NCBI RefSeq assembly: GCF_005239225.2 | Contig: NC_133290.1 | Span: forward strand, 12,718,204 to 12,782,203 | Reading direction: 5' to 3' | Origin: Populus alba | Lineage: Eukaryota > Streptophyta > Magnoliopsida > Malpighiales > Salicaceae | DNA: 64,000 nt | Shown here: positions 49,792-61,234 of the stretch, piece by piece | Position numbering within the stretch: the stretch's first letter is position 1 | Layout of the letters: each line of letters starts with the position of its first letter | The notes under the pieces: generated by a model | What the model was told of the DNA's origin: nothing | Seen by the model: only the letters and a program-made list of their open reading frames with translations | Database searches by the model: none | Position numbers and translations under genes: made by a program

Positions 49792-51963
49792 TTTGTTAGT
49801 TTCGAGTGCAAATCTTCCTGGCTTGGTGTTTAGGGCTTCAATTATGGCCACTGATAAAAAGTTTTCTTGTTCCATGGACTGCAAGAAATTGATCTGTGCA
49901 CTCAACACTCCTTGTCTGTAGTCAGTTGCATGAAGTTATAAATCACTAGTTTGGAGGGAAAGTGGTATTCTCAGGCCATCTCTTTTACTTTCAGTTGGTG
50001 AGCAGTCTCCATTAAAGCAGATCTCACTACAGAGTTGTCTTAGATACAACCTCATTTCCAAACCCTTCACGTTTGTGGCGTTAGTTATCTATTCAGCGTT
50101 TAGAAGACGTTCAACAAATGACAAGACTTCTTTTCAAGGAGGAGAAAAGAACCATCATGTTGTTGAGTGACGAATGAATAGGATGCATGTGATCTTACTC
50201 TTGTATTGATGAGTCAACAATTCTTGTTATAGATTTTTGTAAATAAAAAATCTTACAAACAAAATGGATCCAACAAACATGTTAAACTTTAAGGACTTGA
50301 GCTTAATAATATTGATCTAATTCAAGGTAGTGTAAGTTTGACAAACATGTCAAACTCCAAGAATTTAGGTTTGGTAGTCAATGAGACCCAATATAACATG
50401 AATCTGATAATCATGATAAACTCAGAACATTTGAATTCAACCATTACCTAGTTTTAAGACTATAAATACATATATATATATATATATATGATCCTATACG
50501 ATTTTCTAAATTAAAAGTATTGTAGGCATGATATCTCTCCATCTAGAACAATATGTAATGACTTTTATATACCCATAGATGCACACAAAATCTTTTAATA
50601 GACCTACATACTTATCATCTTATTAATAATATACAAGAGATATTTGTCCAATTTAAAACACTAAACAACCTATTATTTATATATTTTAGATTTTAAGACA
50701 TCATCCATTATTAACTCGATTTTCTGGTAAAGTTGAAAGGAGCATGCCTATAGATTAGTAAATGAATTTGTGGCTTCAAGGGCACTAACATGCTCCCTGC
50801 TTAAGAAGTCTCCATGTCCCTTTGAAGTGAAGAAGAGAACCATTCTGAAGACATGCGAACAATATAACAATCAGGACCTACTTTTTATTTCGATCACATG
50901 AATGCACGTTGGTAAAATATAGCTTTCAATCTCAATCGCCAGACCCTCTGTGTTCTATGTCATTTTTATTTCCATAAATGTTCATTATTCCATTACTATA
51001 TGAAAGTATGACATAAGAAAATAAAATATTTCGAGTGTAAACAGCATTACGTGCCAATGTTTATGACAATTAATTGCTTAATTGAAATGGGAGAGAGGAT
51101 AAACAAACTCATCACACTGCTACTATTGCTTGATTTGTGTGACGACATCAATTTAGTTTGAGCTTGATTTTAAGCCTTCGATACAAAGATTTTTGCAACA
51201 TTTTGGAGATCAAAATGGGGCTCGGGCCATGATTGCCGCTCACAACTTAACCAGACAGCTGTAGTATCCGATTGTTCCCATGCAAGCATCAGCAGAAGCC
51301 ACAACAAAATGGAAGTCTAAAGCACAAGAACGATTCCATGTAGTTTACCTTTATGCGTTTTCGACTGATATTTTTGGCGTTGCGTGACTTGTAATTTGCT
51401 CCATTAAGAAGAGTCTTAAAATTGCATCAGTTTAACAATGATTCCTTGCTTCCACTTGTTTTGGATCATAAAATGGAAGTAAAGATCTTGTTAATGAAAC
51501 TCACCATTCAGAATTTCATGTGTGATAACAAATCTAGATGTGGGAACTAGGAAGGACAGGGGATGGTGAGAAAGAAGAGGGTATGCAAACAACACGATAT
51601 GTTTGGATGAATAGGGAAAAGGATGGATGAACAGAAATGGAGGGGAAGAGAAGAATGAGGTACTAACTCCATTTGGTTGGGTGACTAGATACCGAAATCT
51701 TGCAACAACAAAAATACCAAGGACTGAAAGGGAACAGTCTGCTGGCATTATAATGGCTTCCTTCTCTTTTCAAGTCTAATTTGATAATCGTCAACACTTC
51801 ATTCTTCTCATAGTTTGAAACAAAATACGATACGAGGATGCAAATTAAGCTCATTGTTGCAAGGATATCCTCACATTGAGTAATGTATGGGATAAGTAAA
51901 AAAACATGCTCTGTAAAACCATGAGGCTTTTAAAGCTTGCTTTCGTAAATGATGTGAAAGAGT
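49792..51963. other. Intergenic region between FAAH upstream DNA and the NDC1 3' end
   Basis: This includes a (TA)n tract at 50470-50489. A loosely repeated phrase AAACATGTTAAACTTTAAGG / AAACATGTCAAACTCCAAGA lies at about 50276 and 50342. The NDC1 3' UTR probably extends some distance below 51964. No gene was recognised. Confidence 0.5.
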
Positions 51964-54900
51964 CTACGAGCCTGAGAGAACCTTACTGAGGGTGCTCTGT
52001 ATTGATGCAACTGAATCTACAGCTGACTTTGTAAGCCAGCTAATTCCCACTTTAAGCCGGTGCTCATCTGTTGGTAATCTAATCAAATAGGCTATTTTCC
52101 TCGCTGCAACAATGGGAAATTTGTGGCTATAAATTAGGATAAACAAAAGAGACCAGAGATGTTCACCGCATTGAAATAGATTATTACCAGCGTGGCCAAC
52201 AGGACCCTCTAAGGTTAGTCCTTCAATGAAACTCGGTGAAAGAGCAGCATCATTTCTTCCCAGAGTCATCATTTCACCTAGATTCTGAAACCTGGCAATC
52301 AAATACAAATGATGCAACTTCATGTAAATGATATTTCTGTAAGTAAGCTAGTTGAAGACATTCCATAAGACAGACTATAATCACAGAACCTAAATGGCAA
52401 CAAAGGCCGGTCATTAATCGCTGCCCACAAATTCCAACCAGTAAAATCTGCCTGCTGGAAAGCAACCTGATAGGTGCAGCAGGAGTCAGTGAATGGGGGT
52501 CAGTGGTGTGGAAATTTTCATATTGAAAAATGGAAAAGAGAGCATTTTCTTCCCACGTCTAAGAAATTTAAATAATACAATACCTGAGCAGTTGCTGGAA
52601 GAATCCTTCCATTCATGTCCCTAAGAGCAGAAGAGTCACCAAGTGCAAATATGCGTGGATGGCCCTTGACACGGAGTGTTTCATCTGTCTCTGCTTGTCC
52701 CCGGCCATTTAGAGGAAGCTCATGGGTCTTATCATAGGGTTCCAATTGAGGAAGTGGGGGTTTAGACCCAACAGTCCATAACACTAGATCTGCCTCGAGA
52801 ATCTGACTCTGTAATCCCCTTTCAGCAGGTTGAAGTTCCAAAATATATTTCTCAGAACCATGTTCTGCTAGTGATTTCGGAAATACCCCAGCATCTGTTG
52901 GCATTGCAGAACCTTCCAAGTCACTCTCTTTCCTGATACAGCGTACAAAATAACCCAATAGAAGCTGGACTTTCCTGGATGAAAGAACCTAGTTCCAAGA
53001 GCAAAAGCTACGTAAATTTCAGAGTGCTGATTGCAGGTAAACTTATAATTTAATCAAGGAAAAAATTAGAGCACCAGTGAGAATGATAAAAACTCCAGAT
53101 TCCAAAAGCAAATAGATTGGAACAATCAAGGACTGAAAAATGAAAATGAACTCAGCAGCCTTTAACAGCATTTCAAGAAAATGAAAATTTTCTCAGCACT
53201 TTTTTTTATTTATTTGGAATTAAAGGTATTGCTGTCAATTAAAAATAAAATGAATATATCTGAAATTATGAGAGAGTAGTCAAGGAGGTATCACTAATTC
53301 ATGTCCCTTTGAGCATGTAAAAGTGTAACTAAATATGCATGTAAAAGTGTAACTAAATATTGCACCAGTAAGATCTTTTTTTAAAAAAAAAAAAACATGT
53401 TTTCCTGATCCAAAATCTAGATATCTTACTTTAAGTGCAGCTTCCCTATTGCCAGGAGGGGCAGTTGGCAAGATAGTAGTGTTCACATTAATGGCTTGTA
53501 CTAAACCTCTATCTTGTAGTCTCTCTGATACTGTAGCAGCCAACTCAACTCCAGAGTAACCACAGCCGACAACAGCCACACGAATCAGAGAGTCCTTGCC
53601 AAACTTCCTCCTCTCTAATTCTTTCAACTTATTGTCAACCTTCTGCAAAGATACCAACAAGTAAAGGCAGTGAATACAAATGTCCTCCCAATTGTGCAAT
53701 GCATGAAGTCAAACAGCCAAACTCTTACACAGGCATCCTCAAGAGTGGAGAATGGAAATGCAAATTCTGCAGCACCTGGTACAGTATCAAGTTTAGCTTC
53801 AGCCCCCAAAGAAAGAACCAACCTGGCTGCCCAGGACAAAAGAAAGTAAAATCAGCAAGGAATTTGAGATTTGCTTAAAACGTAAGCAAGAGTCAATTTA
53901 CTTCGAAACTGATCAACAGCACCATATAATGTCAACAAAGCTCCTAAGGTGCCAATGGACATTACATTTCATATTTTTTAGTGTGTATAAGAACATTAGC
54001 ACATTATTGCTGATCCTTTTTTCTTCTACAATTATTTATAGATCAAATAAGTTTCTCCACATTATCAGAGCAGAGAAAGAGCCCATTTTCTTGAGGTTTT
54101 TTTTTTAATAATAAAAAGGAAGCTTGAATATACACAAAATTATGGCAGAGAGGATGAATGAAGCAGTACCAGTCATATTCAATAAGAAGGCCGCTTTCAA
54201 GCACCACAGTTCCAGAACAAGATCCTGTTGACCCATTCATGCCCAAGTGATCAGCAGGATGTAACATCTTTACTCTATCTTGGAAAAACTGTATGCCAGT
54301 GTTTGCAAGCAATTCTGAGAATCGGGGAGCAATTTCCCATGCATCCACCTCTGCATTAGATTTAATCACCCATTCACTTAGATAATGACATTTATAAGGA
54401 ATTGTCACTAGCAATACACAATGAACAACATACCTCCAGATAGAAGCTCATACAACATTGGTTTGAAAACAAAACGTTCAGACTGATCGACAAGAAGAAC
54501 CTAGGACCAGAATTTACAAACATAAAGCTGTTAATAACAGCACCGAGTTATGAATATACTTTATGTTCTTAAGTTCTCCCTTCTCTACTGTAAATTATAG
54601 TCAGAGATCATTGCAGCAATGAAAAAATCAGAATTATTTAAATGATCAAAAAAAGCATGCTTGTGTGTGCACATCAAAGCTATATTAATAAAATCTTACC
54701 TGAGGCTTCTTGTCGTCAGCCCAAATAAGTGACTCTAGTCTTAAAGCAGTATATAAGCCTCCAAATCCACCACCCAGTATACACACCTTTGGCTTCTGTA
54801 ACCAAAACCACAATCTGTTATTTAAAACACATCATCTCTCAGAACTAAAACTTGTAAGATAGTTTCAAATTTGCAAAAAGACAAAAGGCCACATACTGTT

Positions 54901-55841
54901 TACACATCATCCAAGCATATGTGCGTGTGGAAGTATTGTCATACTCGAATAAAAAAGATATTCTCATACCTACTAAATTTGCGAGTTCAATTACATCAAA
55001 GCTCGTGACTTTATATTAAGACATTGAATTGATTTTACGGTTGAGAAACAAAAAAACATACATAAGAGAAAAAATGCATTTTTTGTTAACAAAAAGAAAA
55101 ATATGCTGAAATTACAGTAAGTATATCAGAATTCAAGCCTTGACTTTAGACGAACTCCAGTTTAGCGCAAGTAGAACTAAAGAACTAATACAAGAAACTT
55201 TGAAGACCCTCTCGCTTAAATTTAACAAAAATCAAATCAAGAAGATTACACAATTCTACTGCACAAACAATCAAATGCAAATAAACCCATGAGAAACAAC
55301 ACCATTGGCACGGCCAGTGTGTTAAAAAAGCAACAAACTTTACAAAATGGAGAAGATCTTTTCACCACTAAGGAAAAGTCAAGAGATTTAAACTTCACAG
55401 ATTCGCATAAATAATGACCAAACATTAAGAACTAGGGAAAAAATACTAATTAAATATGCAAATAAAAAAAAATGATAAAAGGATTGAAACTTTGACCTTA
55501 TTATCAGGCCATGTATAAATTCTCTGGGGAGTTTCTTTTTGAGATATATCTTCATTGACTGGACTAGGAGAAGCAGCGGCAGCAATTCCATTTCGAAATC
55601 CAATTCCTCGCTTTTCAAATAATAAAGAGAAATTGATGCTATGTGAATTTCGAAATGATACCTTGTTCCATCTATTTGCATTTGGAATCCCTTTGCAGGC
55701 ATAAAATTTAACAACTTTAGTGAGTGTAAGGATTTGCAGAGAAAGCACTGAACTGGGAAATGAGGAAAAAAGAAACGGTTGAGTATGAGATAAAGAAAAC
55801 TTACGATTGAGAGGCAATAGAGCTGAAGCAGCTAAGGCCAT
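51964..55841 (-). CDS. NDC1: Type II NAD(P)H dehydrogenase C1, chloroplast/mitochondrial, 573 aa
   Basis: Ten exons: 55841-55497, 54795-54700, 54500-54434, 54350-54170, 53822-53729, 53642-53430, 52988-52584, 52466-52390, 52291-52188 and 52103-51964. The frame closes to 573 residues. The N-terminal ~105 residues are Ser/hydroxyl-rich and poor in acids, fitting a transit peptide. The FAD-binding KVCILGGGFGGLYTALRLES starts at residue 118. VDQSERFVFKPMLYELLSGE and the NAD-binding VAVVGCGYSGVELAATVSER (283-302) follow. The second FAD motif, FALGDSSALRD, is near 446. The C-terminus has GEMMTLGRNDAALSPSF and ends SKVLSGS. NDC1 is a single-subunit flavoenzyme that reduces quinones, in plastoglobules and mitochondria, with a role in vitamin K1 and plastoquinone metabolism. 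The protein is longer than Arabidopsis NDC1 (about 519 aa), mainly through its leader and a loop near residues 358-378. Confidence 0.96.
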
Positions 55842-56546
55842 CACAGAGAGAAGGGGTGAGGAACTGCGGAAGAGAGAGATGGGAGTAGCAAAACAGGATT
55901 TATCTTTTTGTGGAAACGGCTTTGAAGCGTGTAACAAGCAAATCCATATTTCGAATCTTTTTAATTTTTTTATGAACTGATTTTTCTTCTTTTTTTTCAC
56001 CGGTAATGCTGTACAAATAAATTTTTTTTATAGAAACAATAATCTTTTTTCACATTTTGTTTTATTAACATGAATATCCAAACTTAATTATACAAACCTC
56101 AATTAATTTTATAAAATCTAAAATTAATAATTATATAAATCTTCATTATCCATCATATACATCAATTCTTTTTCCTTGCACGGTTGGTGGGCAAGATATT
56201 CCTAGGCATTGTTTTTCTTTTTCTTTCTTTTTTTGGGGAATTTCACAACTTATATGAGCATCAAAGAGTAAATAGGAAAATCATGAGATTTTCTTGATAA
56301 ACTAACATTATTGTTTTGGAGTTTTATTTTTGTGAGCACTGTCAACAAAGTGTTTTTCTTTATTATTATTCCAATTATATTGTATGATTCCCAAAACTAT
56401 AAAAGAAAAATTAAGCATGCCTGGGTCTTTTGAATTAAAGTATAAGTTAGACTATGCTTGATTTGATTTGGAATGGTTATCTTTAGGCCTCCCAGAAAAT
56501 AAAAGCATGTTTCTTCCTTGAAAAGAATTCCTCTCACGTATTATTT

Positions 56547-56741
56547 TTTTTTTTAGGTAACCCGGGGTGTCCGGGCCAGCTTGCGCGCACCACAACTAAT
56601 CCCCCGGCTCACTGAACATCCTGCAAGCTCAGTGAGCATGTAAGGCACCGCGGGGATGACAGGCGTACACAAGTAGAGCTTGAATCCTGGTGTGAAAGAA
56701 AAGAACAAGTCCCTCCAACCACTAGGCCACAACCCCATGTG
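56547..56741 (-). mobile_element. tRNA-derived SINE (copy 1), with 18-bp TSD
   Basis: On the minus strand the element begins near GGGGTTGTGGCCTAGTGGTT (A-box TAGTGGTTGGAGGG). It has a diverged B-box, GGATTCAAGC, and ends GGGTTACC plus poly-A. It is flanked by TCCTCTCACGTATTATTT at 56529-56546 and 56742-56759, a perfect 18-bp target duplication. About 195 bp long, it is closely related to the copy at 56864, which lies in the opposite orientation. Confidence 0.9.
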
Positions 56742-56863
56742 TCCTCTCACGTATTATTTGGAGAATGGTTTAGGTGCCTCCCTGCGAGTAATGTTTCTCA
56801 GGTTTCTCTTTGGTTTTGGTCAGTCAATGGAAACAACAAGTTGAACGATGAAGAATCTACATG

Positions 56864-57060
56864 AACTATGAGGTTGTAACCTAGTGGTTGAAGGGACTTG
56901 TTCCCTTCTTCTACACTAGGGTTCAAGCCTCACTTGTGTACGCCTGTCACCCCCGCGGTGCCTTACATGCTCACTAGGCTTGCAGGATATTCAGTGAGCC
57001 CGGGGATTAGTTGTGGTGCGCGTAAGCTGGCCCGGACACTCCGGGTTACCAAAAAAAAAA
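56864..57060 (+). mobile_element. tRNA-derived SINE (copy 2), with 12-bp TSD
   Basis: Begins AACTATGAGGTTGTAACC. The A-box is TAGTGGTTGAAGGG and the B-box GGTTCAAGCCT. The body contains GTGTACGCCTGTCACCCC and GTGGTGCGCGTAAGCTGGCC, and it ends GGTTACC plus poly-A. The target duplication AGAATCTACATG lies at 56852-56863 and 57061-57072. It is homologous along its whole length to copy 1 but inserted at a different target, so the two are independent insertions rather than a duplicated block. Confidence 0.9.
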
Positions 57061-57092
57061 AGAATCTACATGGACCAAGATGTTATAAGTGG

Positions 57093-57265
57093 TTCCCAAA
57101 GGGCATGGTGTGATGGCAAAGGGTTTGAGATCTGCACAACAGATCTCAAGTTCGAATCAGAGCGTGCACTTCTTGTGAGAGCTTGGGATAGCCCAGGTTT
57201 TACTCTCCCATCTAGATCCATAAAATATATTTTCCAAGGAGTGAGTTTCCTCGAATAAAAAAAAA
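57093..57265 (+). mobile_element. Second-family tRNA-derived SINE (copy 3), with 15-bp TSD
   Basis: The body starts GGGCATGGTGTGATGGCAAA (A-box-like), with B-box-like AGTTCGAATCAGAGC, and ends TCCTCGAAT plus poly-A. The target duplication AGATGTTATAAGTGG lies at 57078-57092 and 57266-57280. The sequence differs from copies 1 and 2, so it belongs to another SINE family. It begins about 30 bp after the end of copy 2. Confidence 0.85.
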
Positions 57266-57280
57266 AGATGTTATAAGTGG

Positions 57281-58020
57281 CAGATACATATGCCAGCCCT
57301 CCGTTCTGTTCCAAGATGAATGGATATTATTGATAAAACAGATTTGTAGATGTTGTACTTCTGGAGTCAGGGGACCCTCCATCAAGTTCAAGTTTCATTC
57401 TCTTGGTGGGTTTGAGATGTTAAATATGCATCAGCTGCCGGCACCTTCATTACAGGTTTGAAGACATGCAGCCACACCATTCTCCGGCAGTAGATCATCA
57501 TGTGACTTTCAAAGGAACACGAGGACAATTTTGTGTTTTCAAAGGCTACATCATAAAGTGGAAGATGTAGCCTTGTATGGTTATGAATATGAATCAAGAT
57601 CTTAAAGTGGAAGGTGCGGTCTTGCTTGATAGCGGTTGCCGGGGTCTCACAACAGTTCTGCCCTCCATTTCTGATTCCAGTGGCGTCTGAGAACTCTATC
57701 GATGCAGCTCCGCCTTCAAGGTGGCAAGACATTCTTGGTCAAGCATATTTGGCACTGCTCTACTCCAGGGAATACTCTGTGAGGTCGTGCTTTCTCTCCG
57801 ACAGAACATATGCATATCCTTCAATTCCTTGTGCCAGAGTAAGGAAATGAATACAGAAGCTGCTAAAGCCTCGGAAATTCAAAGATCTTTCTGGTCATTA
57901 TTGAATGGAAGTGGTTATTCACATAAAGAAATGAGACTTTCAAAAAGGGAATGGCTACTTTTGAGCTGCATCTTTCTCCACTAGTCTGTGTTTCAAGGGC
58001 CTGAGTCTCTTATACATGGG
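57281..58020. other. High-complexity island, unrecognised
   Basis: About 740 bp have balanced base composition unlike the flanks, with longer open frames than expected on both strands (for example minus strand about 57732-57388, plus strand 57614-57984). Neither strand gives a recognisable domain or a spliceable gene. A diverged direct repeat CATAAAGTGGAAGATGTAGC / TTAAAGTGGAAGGTGCGGTC lies at about 57552-57620. It may be the eroded remnant of a gene or transposon. Confidence 0.35.
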
Positions 58021-58227
58021 AGTGCAAATCATATTTCGCATCTCTCGTGGATGGGAGTGGATGGGAGGTAGATTGTGTTTTTTTTGGGTAAAAAACATGT
58101 TTTTTTAGTTTTTAAAAATGTGATTTATGTATAAAAATTACAGTATCTTTGCAAAAATGACACCATATCTCTTAACTAAACACACTTAAGTCTAGTGAAA
58201 TTCTAATGCAGAAAAAATTCATCATCA

Positions 58228-58229
<2 letters not shown>

Positions 58230-58287
<58 letters not shown>
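58230..58287. repeat. Long (TA)n microsatellite
   Basis: About 29 uninterrupted TA units, the longest simple repeat in the window. It is likely polymorphic in length and prone to cruciform formation. Confidence 0.95.
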
Positions 58288-58290
<3 letters not shown>

Positions 58291-58590
58291 GTTGTGTATT
58301 TTGTTTTCTTTTTCTTTGAAGAAAACCAAAAATAATCTTGATTAACAATTTGAATATCTAATGCAATAAAATTTGATTTTTCTTTCTTATATAATTATAG
58401 TTTCTTATATATCATGTTTTTATGAAAAATTTCCTTGAATCACCAAAAGAAAATTTAATTTCTTAAAAAAAATAAAAGATAAAAAAAATTGAAAACCCTA
58501 TAAAAGGCTAAAAAATAAATCAAATAGAAAAAAAAATTTAAAAGTTTATAAAAAAAAAACAACAACAACAACAAAAACAAAAGAAATGAA

Positions 58591-58675
58591 CCATGAAGAA
58601 AGCAAGATGGGAACCTGGACGACCAAAGTTCAATAGTTTTTCAGCCCTTCTCCTTAACTACTCAGCCACGTAGAC
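58591..58675 (-). pseudogene. tRNA-Ser-like relic
   Basis: Read on the minus strand, the sequence GTCTACGTGGCTGAGTAGTT, AAGGAGAAGGGCTGAAAAAC resembles the 5' half of nuclear tRNA-Ser (A-box TGGCNGAGTNGTTAAGG). CAGGTTCCCATC stands where the B-box GGTTCGAATC is expected. The 85-nt length suits a class II tRNA with a variable arm. The acceptor stem cannot close (5' GTCTACG versus a 3' end TTCATGG), and the anticodon stem is damaged. It is a decayed tRNA or a tRNA-derived SINE head. Confidence 0.5.
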
Positions 58676-58799
58676 ATTTATTATTTATTTACGCCCAATT
58701 TATTTTTAACCTTAACCATATTGTGTTATTGAAAAAAGAAGAAGCAGGCTACGGGCGGCCTACTGCGGTAGATGAGTCTAGTTTTCTAGAAACTGGCCC

Positions 58800-60110
58800 C
58801 CAGGTCTGGTTTTTGTTTGGATTAAAATTTATGTTTAACTAAAAACATCTAATAAATAAAATATCTATTAAATACTTTTATAATCTTAAAAAACTTATTT
58901 TTTAACCAAAAAACCTCCAAAATGATTCATAAACAAAATATCAAATCAGTAAAGATTTTTCTTTCTTTACCCTCATCTATTTTTTTAGGTAAATTTAAGA
59001 TTGAAAACAACCAACATTAAACTCTTTTTATTAAATGAAACTCATTAACACTAAAATTGATAATTTTTATAGTTAAAATTGATATCAACCAATTATTTTT
59101 CCTCTTTTCTATTGGAATATGGTGACTTTATCTCTCCTATCTCACTTATAGTGATTAAAATGTAAAAAAAAATAAATTTTGAGATCAAATTTGAAATTAA
59201 AAAACTTATAGGGACTATAAAAGTAGGAAAAAAATATTAGGATTAAAAAGAACTTATTCCTTTTAATTATATATTTGTCATGAGTTTTCTCTTTATTTTA
59301 AAAAATGGTTCCCTTTCATTAATTTTTTCTTCTCTTAACAATATTTGACAAATTAAAAATAAAAAGATGTAATTGAAAATAAATTGAAAGACCGAAATGA
59401 ATTTATTTTTGGCAAGATTGTACATTGCTATAGTGTTTTAGTGAACCGAGTTAGTATATTTGGTAATATGTCATCCAATTCTCAATACAAAAATGTTCAT
59501 CAATTGATATATATCCGAATTGTTTTAGATATTTTTCCCTTGATTCTCTTATCAATTTTTTTTCTAAGAATATGTTTTTTCCTAAAACTTAAAATATGTA
59601 GATTATATGTAAAGTATATATAAGAAAAAAGAACTCAATATACAAGTGATAAGGCTCAAAATCCAAGATATTTATGAACAAAGCTAATAAGTTAGATAAT
59701 TGATTAATCTCTTAATTCAAGCAATTTAACCAATTCTTTATAATCAAGGTATTTAGCGAGTTGATATGAAAAGCTCAAAGGATTGGTAAGTGGTAGTGGG
59801 TGATGCCTGGCAAGTCAAGTGATCGGTAGCTTTGTTAGTAGCATGTAGTGTCTGGTAAGTCAAGTAACCGGTAACTGATATTTATAAAAGATTCTTTTTA
59901 ATGTACGTGGAGACTCTCTAATAGTAAAGTTAGTAACTTTATTGAAAAAGAAAATGCAATGATATATTTGACTTTAAGGATTCATGATATATTTGGAACA
60001 CATAAATCTTATCATTTTGTGGTGAGAAAAAGCTAAAGTGTAATTTTACGTTGTGATATTTTAAATTGTATTATATTCAAAATAATACGTATTGGATCAA
60101 TATAAGATAT
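58800..60110. other. AT-rich intergenic DNA with a small tandem repeat
   Basis: No gene was recognised. TGGCAAGTCAAGTGATCGGT / TGGTAAGTCAAGTAACCGGT forms a two-copy direct repeat about 46 bp apart at 59807-59875. Confidence 0.5.
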
Positions 60111-60119
60111 GTATTGTTG

Positions 60120-60300
60120 ATCCAAGCGTGTTGGACTCGGGGAGCGCTCCCGAGCCTGAGCACATTGGGCTCGGGTATAGAAGCCCAAGCCCGCGAGGGT
60201 GCTAGTTATGTCATGCCCACACCCGAGCTCACTTTCATTGGGCTCCCTGTTGTACTTCGGGCTTGGGATACTAAGCCCGAGCCTAATGGGTGTTCTTGTT
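60120..60300. repeat. GC-rich quasi-palindromic repeat island
   Basis: Short phrases GGGCTCGGG(T/C), CCCGAGCCT and CCCAAGCCCG alternate in both orientations inside AT-rich DNA. Each copy can pair with its neighbour to make a hairpin. The style is shared with the islands at 60840 and 61235. It is probably part of an LTR or other repeat. Confidence 0.6.
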
Positions 60301-60839
60301 AAGTATATTTTAGGGGATTTTTTTGGTCTATTTTTAAGAGATTTTTTGGGTCCATATTTTATTTGTATCCATCAACAAGTTAAAGAACTAAATTTAGATT
60401 TTCCATTGTTTAATCAAACACATAATGTTGTGAGGATGATAATCATCAGCATGTTGTGTTTATAAATTCGATCAACTTCTTAGCACAAGTCCATGAAGAA
60501 ATAATTTTGAGAGCTTATTTTTTAACTAATCCATATCTACTTACCTTAAAGGTTTGAATTTAATCTATTTTTACATATTTATGCAAGTTGAGTTGAGATA
60601 TCCCACTATAATAAACTGGCTTCGTTTGAGCCAAGGGTAATGGTGGTGACTTTTGGGCTTTCATCCTTGTTTGGTTAACTGTTGTGTGGAGATCATGTGA
60701 TCCCATGCTTTCAATATTGGTAATGACTTCTATATCATATAGGAGTTAGGTGATTTGGTTTCGCTACCAACTTTTTACACATATATATATATATATTAAA
60801 AAATAAGATTTAAGAATGTTGGGTATATCTATAAATAAA

Positions 60840-60960
60840 AATTTAAAAGCCTTAGACCTAGCATTGCAGCCAGACCCAAAAACATTGGGTGTGGCAGTAA
60901 CTTCTGGACTAAGAGCCTTGGATCTGGCTACAATTCCGAACCCAAGAGATCTATCAATAA
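60840..60960. repeat. Short array related to the GACCCAAGAGCCTTGGGTC minisatellite
   Basis: AAAAGCCTTAGACCTAGCAT, CCAGACCCAAAAACATTGGG and AAGAGCCTTGGATCTGGCT are diverged units of the array that begins at 61235. They are separated from it by about 270 bp of AT-rich DNA. Confidence 0.6.
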
Positions 60961-61234
60961 TATTTATAATATTAATAATAATATTTAACTTATCTAATCC
61001 AAGTTCTTATATTTTTTTTAATATCTTCAAAAACAATGTATGGTTTTTTTTCGATAGTAATACTTTTTTTTTTTCAAATTTATTAATAATAATAATAATA
61101 ATAATTTTAAATTTTATCCTTCAAATCAAATTTATGATTGTTTTTCAATATTAATAATATTTTTAAAATTTTTTTGAATATCATATTAATTATAATAAAA
61201 ATAATAATTATAATTAATATAATTATAGGGACGC

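Noticed and set aside
55388..55714. Alternative minus-strand frame in NDC1 exon 1
   Set aside because: It is a +1 frame reading through the exon into the intron. It does not lead into the conserved NDC1 core, whereas the MALAASALLPLNRK frame does.
60816..61154. 112-codon plus-strand frame starting at the small minisatellite
   Set aside because: The frame is open because of the repeat and the following A/T-rich low-complexity DNA. The peptide is repeat translation plus Ile/Asn/Phe runs.
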